Shown: positions 1 through 7,050 of the stretch, piece after piece
How the letters are laid out: each line of letters opens with the position of its first letter
How positions within the stretch are numbered: the stretch's first letter is position 1
NCBI RefSeq assembly: GCF_028618695.1
Contig: NZ_JAQIVI010000350.1
Location: 1 to 35,921, forward strand
Origin: Natrinema soli
GTDB lineage: Archaea; Halobacteriota; Halobacteria; Halobacteriales; Natrialbaceae
Direction: 5' to 3'
DNA length: 35,921 nt
Made by a program: the position numbers and the translations under genes
Notes under the pieces: model-generated
What the model was told of the DNA's origin: nothing
The model's input: only the letters and a program-made list of their open reading frames with translations
Databases searched by the model: none

Positions 1-507
1 ATCGCGGCGATGGAGCGTCACGCCCCGGAGCTGGAACGCGTGAGCCTGCACCCGCTGTTCGCACCCGAGCGGGCACCCGGTTCGATCGCCGTCGTCCGGG
101 CTCACTCGGGACCGGCGACCGACGAGCTACTTGCGGCCCTCGAGGCCGGCGGGAACGAACTGCTCGAGACGACGGCCGCGGTACACGACGAGGCCATGGA
201 GACCGTCCAGGCGGCGACCCACGCCGCGGTTTTCTCCTTTGCCCTCGCGGCGGAGTCGGTCCCCGACGGGTTCGAAACGCCTATCTACGAGGAGTTGCGG
301 CGACTCGCCCGACAGGTGACTGCGGGCACGCCGCGCGTCTACGCCGATATTCAGGACACGTTCGACGGCGCGGACGCCGTCGCCGACGCCGCCGCCGAAA
401 TCGCCGCCGCCGGACCCGAGGAGCTCGAGGCACTGTACCGGGAAGCGGCCGCGAACTGGCACGACGAACGCGACGAACGACGCGATACCGGAGGGAACAC
501 CACGTGA
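1..507 (+). CDS. tyrA: Prephenate dehydrogenase (TyrA-like), C-terminal part, 5' end outside window
   Basis: The frame is open from base 1, so this is the 3' part of a longer gene whose NAD-binding half lies upstream. The visible part (about 168 residues) has the haloarchaeal TyrA pattern: RVSLHPLFAPERAPG near the start, then ETTAAVHDEAMETVQAATHA and a helical all-alpha C-terminal domain ending in an acidic tail. The family oxidatively decarboxylates prephenate (or arogenate) in tyrosine synthesis in the cytoplasm. The TGA stop overlaps the GTG start of the next gene (GTGA), so the two are probably co-transcribed. The ATG at 10 is an internal methionine rather than the start. The family call rests on remembered similarity; substrate preference cannot be told. 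Confidence 0.8.
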   Translation: MAAMERHAPELERVSLHPLFAPERAPGSIAVVRAHSGPATDELLAALEAGGNELLETTAAVHDEAMETVQAATHAAVFSFALAAESVPDGFETPIYEELRRLARQVTAGTPRVYADIQDTFDGADAVADAAAEIAAAGPEELEALYREAAANWHDERDERRDTGGNTT

Positions 508-2129
508 GCGACCATCGCGACGCCGTTCGATCGAACGCGAAGTATCTGCGCAACGTCCGGCCGATCGACCCCGAGGAGATCTGCGAGTACATCGAGGGGG
601 CCCCCCATCCGGCGGTGGTCAGACAGCTCCTCCGCGAGGAGGCCGCCGATCTCGGACTACTCGAGCGGGACGACGGGCTGTTCGTTCCGGTCGACGACGA
701 GCCGGTTCGGCCCCTTCGGGGACCGGTCGAACGGCTTCCCGCCGATTACGAACGCCGGCTCGAGGACCTGCTCGCCGATCGGTACGGCCCGAACTGGGAG
801 GGCGGCGCGTCGGGTGACCTGCTCCGCTCGACGATCCGTCGGTTCAAAGCGAGCTACCTCGACGGGCGACCGGTCGAGTACGACGACGACGTGGCCGCGG
901 GGTACGCGATCTACCACCTTCCGGGGTACTACGCGGCGGTGCAGTACGCGCTCGACGATCTCGCGGAACGGGGGCTGCTGGGCCGGAAGCTTCGGGTCCT
1001 CGATATCGGCGCGGGCGTCGGCGGCCCCGCGCTCGGCCTCTGTGACTACCTCCCCGACGATTCCTTGCTCGAGTACCACGCGATCGAGCCCAGCGCGGCC
1101 GCGGACGTGCTCGAGGAACTGCTCGCGGAGACGGGGCGGAACGTCCACACGACGATTCACCAGACCACCGCGGAGGCGTTCGATCCGAGCGAGGCCCTCA
1201 GCGCTGACGATGGCAGTAGTCGTAGCGGTGACAGTGGCGGGAGGAGTGACGAGAGCGATGACAGCGGCGGCTCCGGCGATGGGTTCGACCCCACCGCGCC
1301 CGACGACGGCTTCGATCTCGTCCTCGCCTGCAACGTCCTGAGTGAACTCGAGGATCCCGCCGGCGTCACGCGATCGTTCCTCGAGACGCTCGCGCCGGAC
1401 GGCGCGCTGCTCGCGATGGCCCCTGCGGACAAAAACACCAGCGTGGGGCTGCGCGAGGTGGAACGGGACCTCGAGGGTGAGCGTCTCTGGGACCGAGCGG
1501 CCGTAGACGTCGACGCGTCTGACGATTCCGATTCGGCGACCTATCGTCGCGGAGCGGTGACCGTTTACGGCCCCACCGTCAGGCTCTGGCCCGGCGAAAC
1601 CCCCGCGGATCGCGGGTGGTCGTTCGACGTCCGGCCCGATCTCGAGGTGCCGGATTTCCAGCGACGACTCGACGAGGCCGCGCCGGCCGACGACGACGAT
1701 CACGCGCCCGGCGAGTTCGTCAACGACGACGTCCAGTTTTCCTACTCGCTCCTGCGCCTCGACGGCCGTCGGCGGATCGATATGGCGCTCGAGACGAACG
1801 AGTGGGCGAAGATGGCCGAGATGGAACGTCACGTCACGAACCGAATCGACATCGTGGCGGCGAAGCTTAGCCGGACGTTAAGCGGGGACAGCGACGGGAA
1901 CGGCGGCCGCGGCAGCCGGTCGAATCCGCTGTTCAAGATCAGCGACGGCAGCGAAGCCGTCGATCACTACGCCGTCGTGACGAACGAAACGTCGCTCAAC
2001 GGACCGCTGCTCGAGGCCGATTACGGCGAGGTCTGCACGTTCGAGCGCATCCTCGCGCTCTGGAACGACGACGAGGAAGCCTATAATCTGATCGTCGACG
2101 AGGAGACGGTCGTCGATCGAATCGGCTGA
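504..2129 (+). CDS. Rsm22-type SAM-dependent methyltransferase
   Basis: The predicted protein has 541 residues. Residues 10-70 look like a winged-helix-type N-terminus, residues 105-160 match the helical lead-in of small-ribosomal-subunit Rsm22 proteins, the SAM-binding motif DIGAGVG is at 167-173, and NVLSELEDP at 277-285 fits the family's second motif. The family is linked to ribosome-related methylation; the substrate here is unknown. A Ser/Gly/Asp-rich insert (about residues 233-268) interrupts the methyltransferase fold between motifs. I do not see the cysteine-rich stretch found in bacterial and mitochondrial members. GTG at 504 is chosen because it overlaps the upstream stop. The C-terminal 120 residues are unrecognised. 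Confidence 0.75.
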   Translation: MSDHRDAVRSNAKYLRNVRPIDPEEICEYIEGAPHPAVVRQLLREEAADLGLLERDDGLFVPVDDEPVRPLRGPVERLPADYERRLEDLLADRYGPNWEGGASGDLLRSTIRRFKASYLDGRPVEYDDDVAAGYAIYHLPGYYAAVQYALDDLAERGLLGRKLRVLDIGAGVGGPALGLCDYLPDDSLLEYHAIEPSAAADVLEELLAETGRNVHTTIHQTTAEAFDPSEALSADDGSSRSGDSGGRSDESDDSGGSGDGFDPTAPDDGFDLVLACNVLSELEDPAGVTRSFLETLAPDGALLAMAPADKNTSVGLREVERDLEGERLWDRAAVDVDASDDSDSATYRRGAVTVYGPTVRLWPGETPADRGWSFDVRPDLEVPDFQRRLDEAAPADDDDHAPGEFVNDDVQFSYSLLRLDGRRRIDMALETNEWAKMAEMERHVTNRIDIVAAKLSRTLSGDSDGNGGRGSRSNPLFKISDGSEAVDHYAVVTNETSLNGPLLEADYGEVCTFERILALWNDDEEAYNLIVDEETVVDRIG

Positions 2130-2260
2130 GACGGCCTCCTGGCAGTCAGTTCCGGCGCACCCGCATGACGGGTCGCGGTGCGCCGGGACACGGTGACAGC
2201 GGACCGTCTGAAACGGTCGGCCAAACCGCCTGAGACAGCCGATCGAACCGCCCGAGACGG

Positions 2261-2285
2261 AAAAGCGGTGGGCTTTTCGCACCGC
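2261..2285 (+). promoter_or_regulatory. Nested inverted repeats just upstream of surE
   Basis: Two overlapping dyads lie 17 bases before the surE ATG: AAAAGC/GCTTTT (2261-2277, loop GGTGG) and GCGGTG/CACCGC (2265-2285). They may be a weak terminator for the upstream pair or a regulatory hairpin. No convincing TATA box was seen. Confidence 0.25.
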
Positions 2286-2302
2286 CGACCGACCGGCGTG
2301 AC

Positions 2303-3091
2303 ATGAGCGACGACCTCGAGATCCTGTTGACCAACGACGACGGGATCGACAGCACCGGTATCAGGGCGCTGTACGATGCCCTTTCCGAACACGCCAACGT
2401 GACCGTCGTCGCGCCGGCCGACGACCGAAGCGCCTGCGGCCGGTCGCTCTCGCACGAAGTCGAGGTCGACGATCACGAACTGGGCCATGCGGTCTACGGG
2501 ACCCCTGCGGACTGCGTCGTCGCCGGTCTCGCCGAACTCGGCCCGTTTCCGGACCTCGTCGTCGCCGGCTGTAACAAGGGAGCGAACCTCGGCGAGTACG
2601 TCCTCGGTCGCTCGGGAACGATCAGTGCGGCCGTCGAGGCCGCCTTCTTCGACGTCCCCGCGATCGCGACGTCGCTGTACGTCCCCGTCGACGACACCCC
2701 GTTCGCGGAGATCGAGATGACGGCCGACGATTACACCGAAGCGAGCCGCGTGACGACGTATCTCTCCGAGCGCGCGCTCGAGGCCGGCGTCTTCGACCAC
2801 GCCGCCTATCTCAACGTCAACGTTCCGCTGCCGGACGGTGAACCCGCTCCAATCGATGTCACGCGCCCCTCGAAACGCTACGAGATGGACGCCGAACGCG
2901 ACGATGCACGCGTCACCCTCCACGACCGCGTCTGGGAGGATATGACCCCCGACGGGCTTCCCGACCCCGAGGGCACCGACCGCCGCGCGGTCGTCGAGGG
3001 CCGTATCAGCGTCTCGCCCCTGACCGCGCCTCACTCGACGAACCACCACGAGGCGCTCGACGCGCTCGCTGACACCTACAGCAGTCTCTGA
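2303..3091 (+). CDS. surE: 5'/3'-nucleotidase SurE
   Basis: The protein has 262 residues, normal for SurE. The signature metal-binding motif LTNDDGID is at residues 9-16, followed by VVAPADDRSACGRSLS (about 34-49) and the GCNKGANLGEYVLGRSGT block, which in SurE supplies the metal-binding asparagine and the phosphate-binding loop. The family removes phosphate from nucleoside 5'- or 3'-monophosphates in the cytoplasm. The ATG at 2303 puts the first conserved strand close to the N-terminus, as expected. It stands alone, about 170 bases after the methyltransferase gene and before a long gap. No unusual features. Confidence 0.93.
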   Translation: MSDDLEILLTNDDGIDSTGIRALYDALSEHANVTVVAPADDRSACGRSLSHEVEVDDHELGHAVYGTPADCVVAGLAELGPFPDLVVAGCNKGANLGEYVLGRSGTISAAVEAAFFDVPAIATSLYVPVDDTPFAEIEMTADDYTEASRVTTYLSERALEAGVFDHAAYLNVNVPLPDGEPAPIDVTRPSKRYEMDAERDDARVTLHDRVWEDMTPDGLPDPEGTDRRAVVEGRISVSPLTAPHSTNHHEALDALADTYSSL

Positions 3092-3562
3092 GACGGAAAA
3101 GTTCGCTTCTCGCGGCAGTAGCGTGATCGGGTCGGCGACGATCACGTCTCGGCTCGCTCGAGAGCGGGGCGACTCCGCTGACAGCTGACGGCGTGTCGCT
3201 CGGTGCGAGCGAGTCGCGTCGACACCCGCTCGAACTGTCGGCGCGAGCTGCGTGTCGCAAGTGATAACAGTGTTCGCCCGTTACGGCCGGTAACGGGGCT
3301 CGAGACGGGGAAATCGGTGACTACCGCAGTATCGAGCGTGTGGTAGATGAGCGCCTCGGTCGGAATCGCGTTGTCGGCGAGCCTGTCGGTCGCTCAAAGT
3401 GATAACTGGCTTGCGGGTCGCAAGGGAGCCGCTATTCGCCAACGGAACCGTCACGATAGTCACGCCGTAATCGCCGGATTATATCCATGTCACTTCCAAA
3501 ACATAAAACCAAGGTAGGTGGGCGTTCAAGTTGTGATAGTTCCAATGGAGCGTGATCAATAG
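3092..3562. other. Intergenic stretch with repeats and a TATA box, no gene seen
   Basis: About 470 bases without a convincing gene on either strand. It contains a perfect 8-bp-arm inverted repeat (3277-3297), two copies of AAGTGATAAC (3259-3268 and 3397-3406), and AT-rich promoter-like sequence from about 3475, including CATAAAACC at 3502-3510, which would place a transcript start some 30 bases before the ATG at 3563. Confidence 0.5.
3277..3297. repeat. Perfect inverted repeat, possible hairpin or operator
   Basis: Arms CCCGTTAC and GTAACGGG flank the 5-base loop GGCCG. It lies mid-intergenic, about 190 bases after the surE stop. There is no T-run after it, so an operator or RNA hairpin is as likely as a terminator. 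Confidence 0.45.
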
Positions 3563-3958
3563 ATGGTATTCAATACACTCTGGGCTCGCATCTCGTCTCT
3601 CTGGAGCGGTTCGGCAGACGAGCCCCGAGCGAGCGAGTCCACATCGACATCGAGCGAGGAAACGAACGAGGAATCCGACGACGAAACGTTAAGCTATGCC
3701 GAAGAAATCGAGTACGGCGTCGACGAACACGATCTCCCCGACGAAGACAAGATTCTCCGACTACTCGTCAAACGCGGCGGCCGCGTCGACCAATCGACCA
3801 TTCGCGAGGAAACGGGGTGGTCGACGGATCGACTCGAGGACGTCATCGACCGTATGGAGGACGACGACCAAGTCAGCGCCATCACCGTCGGTCGCAAGCG
3901 CGTGATCTGCCGGCGCGGGTTCGAACCGAAGGGCTATCGCGGCCACCTCAACGAATAA
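3563..3958 (+). CDS. Small winged-helix DNA-binding protein (DUF7343-like)
   Basis: The protein has 131 residues: a short N-terminus with two Trp-containing segments (FNTLWARISSLW), an acidic Ser/Glu/Asp linker (about 20-48) and a winged-helix domain (about 57-115) with the pattern RLLVKRGGRVDQ, IREETGWS and a basic wing, VGRKRVICRR. This domain clearly resembles that of the regulator at 9740-10381 (shared RLLV...GR..Q..I..ETGWS...M..D...VGR..VI), so the two are paralogues. It is likely a transcription regulator, without the membrane segment of its relative. Its target is unknown; the ATG follows a TATA-like element at 3502-3510. Confidence 0.7.
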   Translation: MVFNTLWARISSLWSGSADEPRASESTSTSSEETNEESDDETLSYAEEIEYGVDEHDLPDEDKILRLLVKRGGRVDQSTIREETGWSTDRLEDVIDRMEDDDQVSAITVGRKRVICRRGFEPKGYRGHLNE

Positions 3959-4134
3959 CTGCCCGGTCTCCCGTCCCAAACGAGCACTCAGCTCCCCTCC
4001 CCGAAACGACGGCGACATTCACTCCCCTCCGAGCCGGCTTTCGACTCGAGAGCGGCGGGTTCGATCGGTACGAGTTATTCATTCCCCTTCAGCCATCCCG
4101 ACGAACGCGGTCACCCAGCCATCTCCCGGCCCAT

Positions 4135-4142
4135 CTTTATAC
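4135..4142 (+). promoter_or_regulatory. TATA box for the 59-residue protein gene
   Basis: CTTTATAC is centred about 34 bases before the ATG at 4173, giving a predicted start about 8 bases upstream of the gene, a typical haloarchaeal near-leaderless layout. Confidence 0.5.
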
Positions 4143-4172
4143 GCGGCGTCGGCGTATGCGGAGCCGATTCCG

Positions 4173-4352
4173 ATGGATCTCACGATCGAAGACGCGCGGG
4201 TCGTCGTCGACTACGAGGGGACCGACTACGCGTTCGAGGTCGTTGGCGATACCGAACTCGAGTACGCGGAGACGAGCGCGCCGGAAGCGACAGTCCCCGA
4301 CGAGGTACTCGAGGAACTCGAGGCGCAGGGGTACATCGTTTACCGTGACTGA
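4173..4352 (+). CDS. Small acidic conserved-looking protein, 59 residues
   Basis: A 59-residue frame runs from ATG at 4173 to TGA at 4350-4352. It reads MDLTIEDARVVVDYEGTDYA at the start and ends EELEAQGYIVYRD. Codons favour G/C in the third position, the composition is acidic like real haloarchaeal proteins, and a TATA box lies at the right distance. The alternation of hydrophobic and charged residues (VVVDYEG, AFEVV, GYIVY) suggests a small beta-rich domain. I do not recognise a named family and assign no function. The decayed zinc-ribbon gene follows about 100 bases downstream. Confidence 0.65.
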   Translation: MDLTIEDARVVVDYEGTDYAFEVVGDTELEYAETSAPEATVPDEVLEELEAQGYIVYRD

Positions 4353-4451
4353 TGGCCATAGCGTCGTTCCGGTACGCAACCCGTCCGCTTTCGTGACGCT
4401 CCCCGTCGAGTGGAATCCTTCATTCCGGTGTTTTCCAACGTTCCGGTGGGG

Positions 4452-4642
4452 ATGGCGTACAAAGACGATGTAACGAGGAGACTCGAAGCGTGCACGGCAT
4501 GTGAATCCGTCTAGCGGCGCGGCGGTGGCCGGACGGCGAGATTCAGAGTATCGGCTAGGACGGCTGTTCGTCCGGTTCGACCGACTTCGAACTGATCGAC
4601 GATTCGGATGACGATCACGGGGCCGACCCCGGCGGCGGTTGA
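4452..4642 (+). pseudogene. Decayed small zinc-ribbon protein gene
   Basis: ATG at 4452 starts MAYKDDVTRRLEACTACESV and hits TAG at 4512. Shifting frame by one missing base (GTC-TA[C]-GCG-GCG) continues as YAARRWPDGEIQSIG, then an in-frame TAG at 4556-4558, then DGCSSGSTDFELIDDSDDD to TGA at 4640-4642. Joined, this is one small protein with a CxxC pair (CTAC) and a second, damaged pair (CSSG where CxCG is expected), the layout of short haloarchaeal zinc-ribbon proteins. One frameshift, one internal stop and a lost cysteine argue for decay rather than a single sequencing error. The intact protein's role is unknown. Confidence 0.6.
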
Positions 4643-4872
4643 TCCGAGTGGTGCTGTCGGGGATGGATGAGCGGAGAGATACAGAGACTACTATCGTCGT
4701 CGTTCAGCCGGTACTCGTGTAGACAGGACCTGACGGTGTCCGAAACAGTATTGCCGGTCTGAATCAACGGCGCCAATCCGCGTCATTCGAGGCTCTGAGC
4801 GAGAGCAATTGTCCGCTTGAAACGGCTTTATGATCCGTATAGTGAACCGCCGAACAGCGAAAGTATCGCGCA

Positions 4873-5070
4873 ATGAAATCTCGCATACCCGTCCGCGACG
4901 GGCAGCACGACCAGCACAACGCCTCGAGCGGCCGTCTGAATCGGAATTCGTCCGAGAGCGTGGCCGTTCCGACAGCGGAAACGGATCGCTCGAGGGCGGA
5001 GACGACCGATTGGCCGCCCGCGGCCCGACGACTGATAGTCTCAGCGATCAGCGAGACGACGAGTGCGTAA
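4873..5070 (+). CDS. Possible small hypothetical protein, 65 residues
   Basis: An open frame of 65 residues from ATG (4873) to TAA, starting MKSRIPVRDGQHDQH and ending IVSAISETTSA. Third-position bases lean to G/C, and a TTTATGA element lies about 40 bases upstream. No domain, signal or motif is visible and the composition is less acidic than neighbours. It may be a real short gene or chance; I assign no function. Confidence 0.25.
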   Translation: MKSRIPVRDGQHDQHNASSGRLNRNSSESVAVPTAETDRSRAETTDWPPAARRLIVSAISETTSA

Positions 5071-5109
5071 CCCACCGATCACCGGATTACAATCACTCAA
5101 TTACCGATA

Positions 5110-6159
5110 ATGCGCCGCAACACCCAACAACACGGAACGGAGTCCCGATCGATTCAGCGCAGCGTTCAGGTTGTACTCACCATCAGTGGCATCGTCTTCC
5201 TCCTGGCCGGGCTGATACTCGCTGCGAGCGGGGCATCCGTCAGCAGCGCCATCGGGTCAGTCACCGACCGATTTGACGACTCGAGCCAACCGGCTGACGA
5301 TATCGATTCGTCGAATGGTGACGCCGCGGACGGTGGCAGTAGTGGTAACGAAACCGATGATACCGACGGCGGTGACAGCGATACCGGTGATAGTGGTGAC
5401 AGCGATACCGGTGATAGTGGTGACAGCGATACCGGTGACGGCGATACCGGCGACGGCGATACCGGCGACGGCGGTGATGGAGATACCGGCGATGGCGGTG
5501 ACGGCGATGGCGACAGTGATGATGGCAATACTGACGGTGATGACAGCGACGGTGGTGACAATGGAGATAGTAGCGACGACGACGGAACACACGCGTTGAC
5601 AGTATCCGTGGTAGACCAAGACGGTAACGCGGTCGACGGGGCCGACGTGAGCCTCGATGACTTCTCCAGCGACGAGAAAACGACCGGCGGAGATGGCGAG
5701 GTCGAGTGGGAGGTCGAGGACGGCACCTACGGCGTTACCGCAAATGCGGACGGATACCAGTCCGCTGAAGACAACGTCGAGATCGACGGCGACGACGAAT
5801 CGATCGAGCTGACACTCGAGGAAGAAGACAACGGCTCGGGCAATGACGACGGCTCGGGCGATGACGACTCGAGCGATGACGGCTCGAGCGACGGTAGTAG
5901 CACGATGACGTTCGTCGTGGAAGACCAGAACGGCAACACGCTCGACAATGCGACCGTTGCGCTCGAGCGGGAAATGTTTGGAGAAATTCGAGGGAAAGAG
6001 GAGAAAACCGTCGACCAGAACGGCGAGGTCGACTTCGAGCGCGAGAACGGCGACTACGCGTTGACCGTGACCGTGGACGGGACCGAGTCTGAGGAACAGA
6101 CCATCACGTTCGATGGCGACGACAGAATGGTGTTGGAGTACGAGACGACGGACAACTAG
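5110..6159 (+). CDS. Membrane-anchored Asp/Gly-repeat protein with two beta-sandwich-like domains
   Basis: The protein has 349 residues. Residues 20-40 form one hydrophobic segment after a basic N-terminus (signal anchor). Residues about 54-158 are an extreme low-complexity Asp/Gly/Ser/Thr linker built on GDSDTGDS repeats. Residues 161-236 form a domain of the carboxypeptidase-regulatory/CnaB-like type (VVDQDGNAVDGADVSL, GTYGVTANADGYQSAEDNV). A second acidic linker (237-264) is followed by a second similar domain (265-346: VEDQNGNTLDNATVAL, GDYALTVTVDG). This is an anchored, outward-facing stalk with two domains, probably a cell-surface or matrix-binding protein; the ligand is unknown. It stands alone on its strand. 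The two domains look like internal duplicates. Confidence 0.75.
   Translation: MRRNTQQHGTESRSIQRSVQVVLTISGIVFLLAGLILAASGASVSSAIGSVTDRFDDSSQPADDIDSSNGDAADGGSSGNETDDTDGGDSDTGDSGDSDTGDSGDSDTGDGDTGDGDTGDGGDGDTGDGGDGDGDSDDGNTDGDDSDGGDNGDSSDDDGTHALTVSVVDQDGNAVDGADVSLDDFSSDEKTTGGDGEVEWEVEDGTYGVTANADGYQSAEDNVEIDGDDESIELTLEEEDNGSGNDDGSGDDDSSDDGSSDGSSTMTFVVEDQNGNTLDNATVALEREMFGEIRGKEEKTVDQNGEVDFERENGDYALTVTVDGTESEEQTITFDGDDRMVLEYETTDN
5371..5511 (+). repeat. Coding tandem repeat, 24-base unit decaying into shorter units
   Basis: Two full copies (5371-5394, 5395-5418) of a 24-base unit encoding GDSDTGDS are followed by a third, partly changed copy (5419-5442), then shorter GDTGDG-type units. All lengths keep the frame. 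Such arrays change copy number easily, so linker length may vary between strains. Confidence 0.75.
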
Positions 6160-7050
6160 CAGCGGTTCGGTTCAGCTGCGGTTTTAGTGTTCGTTTTTAC
6201 CGTTTCTCAGAATCGATCGCACCGGTCGGTTCGCCGATCGACTCTCTATTCGAGCGTCGACGTGAATCCGGACTTATTCTCGTGCCGGCAGGGACACTGC
6301 TTGGCGACTTGCTCGGTAATCGGGGCTCGAACGCGACCAGGGTCTCGAGGCGTCGCAAAGCCGATTCGACACTCGTTTTATCGATCCCGTGCCACCGGCC
6401 CCCGGTTCACCATCCGATCAACTCTCGAGACCACCGTGTTCGCTGGTCGTCGATAGCAGGTAGCAGTGCAGAGGCGGTGTCACCGAGCGACCCTGTTTGC
6501 GCCGAGGAATTCCCTATGACCGGGATGTCTGGCTCACGATCGACGATCCCTCGTGGCTACTCGAGAGGATGTATTCGGCGCGTATCACGCCGGCCTCGGC
6601 GCAGTTACGGAGATTGCTGACACGCTCGAGCGAGAACGGTGCGAGCAAGGAAGGGATCGTTCCGCTATCGTTGCCTCGAGACTCGGCTCGACAGCATATC
6701 GAGTATCGCTCGTCTCGTTGCGGACAATCGTGGCTGCCGATGTTCGGCTGTCGGCATTCCGAGTGTCGTGACCGCTCAGCGTTTCGGGTATCCATGGCTA
6801 CGTGGCGTTTCAGGTGTGCGTAGCTGCTCGGTGTGCGTAACAACTCGCCGTTCCGGGTGGCATATCCGCTGCCGTCATCTCCCGGTCGCTCGGCCGAACG
6901 AGTGACCCGTTATCTGTATCGCTCCTCGAGCGATGTGACTCACCGGTCGCTGGATACACGCGACCGTTTCCGTCCGGTATCGGTTCGAGAACTGCCGCAG
7001 TCGGTGTCGAACGAACGCGTCGAAAAGACGTTACTCGAGAAACGGAGCGA
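6160..7050. other. Long stretch with no clear gene, possible gene relics
   Basis: Nearly 900 bases between the repeat protein and glmS. Open frames exist but overlap in all phases and lack conserved motifs. The most protein-like pieces are at 6497-6580 (frame reading IPYDRDVWLTIDDPSWLLERM) and, one frame over, 6553-6770 (EDVFGAYHAGLGAVTEIADT then LERERCEQGRDRSAIVASR). They abut in different frames, as a frameshifted relic would. I do not recognise a family. A short direct repeat around GTGTGCGTA occurs at about 6815-6845. Confidence 0.4.

Noticed and set aside
1001..1012. GATATCG-type sites inside genes (also near 7996, 8231, 11885, 21923 and 33938) as operators
   Set aside because: They arise from Asp-Ile or Ile-Ser-type codons and lack the full CCGATATCGG palindrome or an intergenic position.
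5371..5511. Short regular repeats as a CRISPR array
   Set aside because: Repeats are contiguous, in frame and encode an Asp/Gly linker; there are no spacers and no cas genes.
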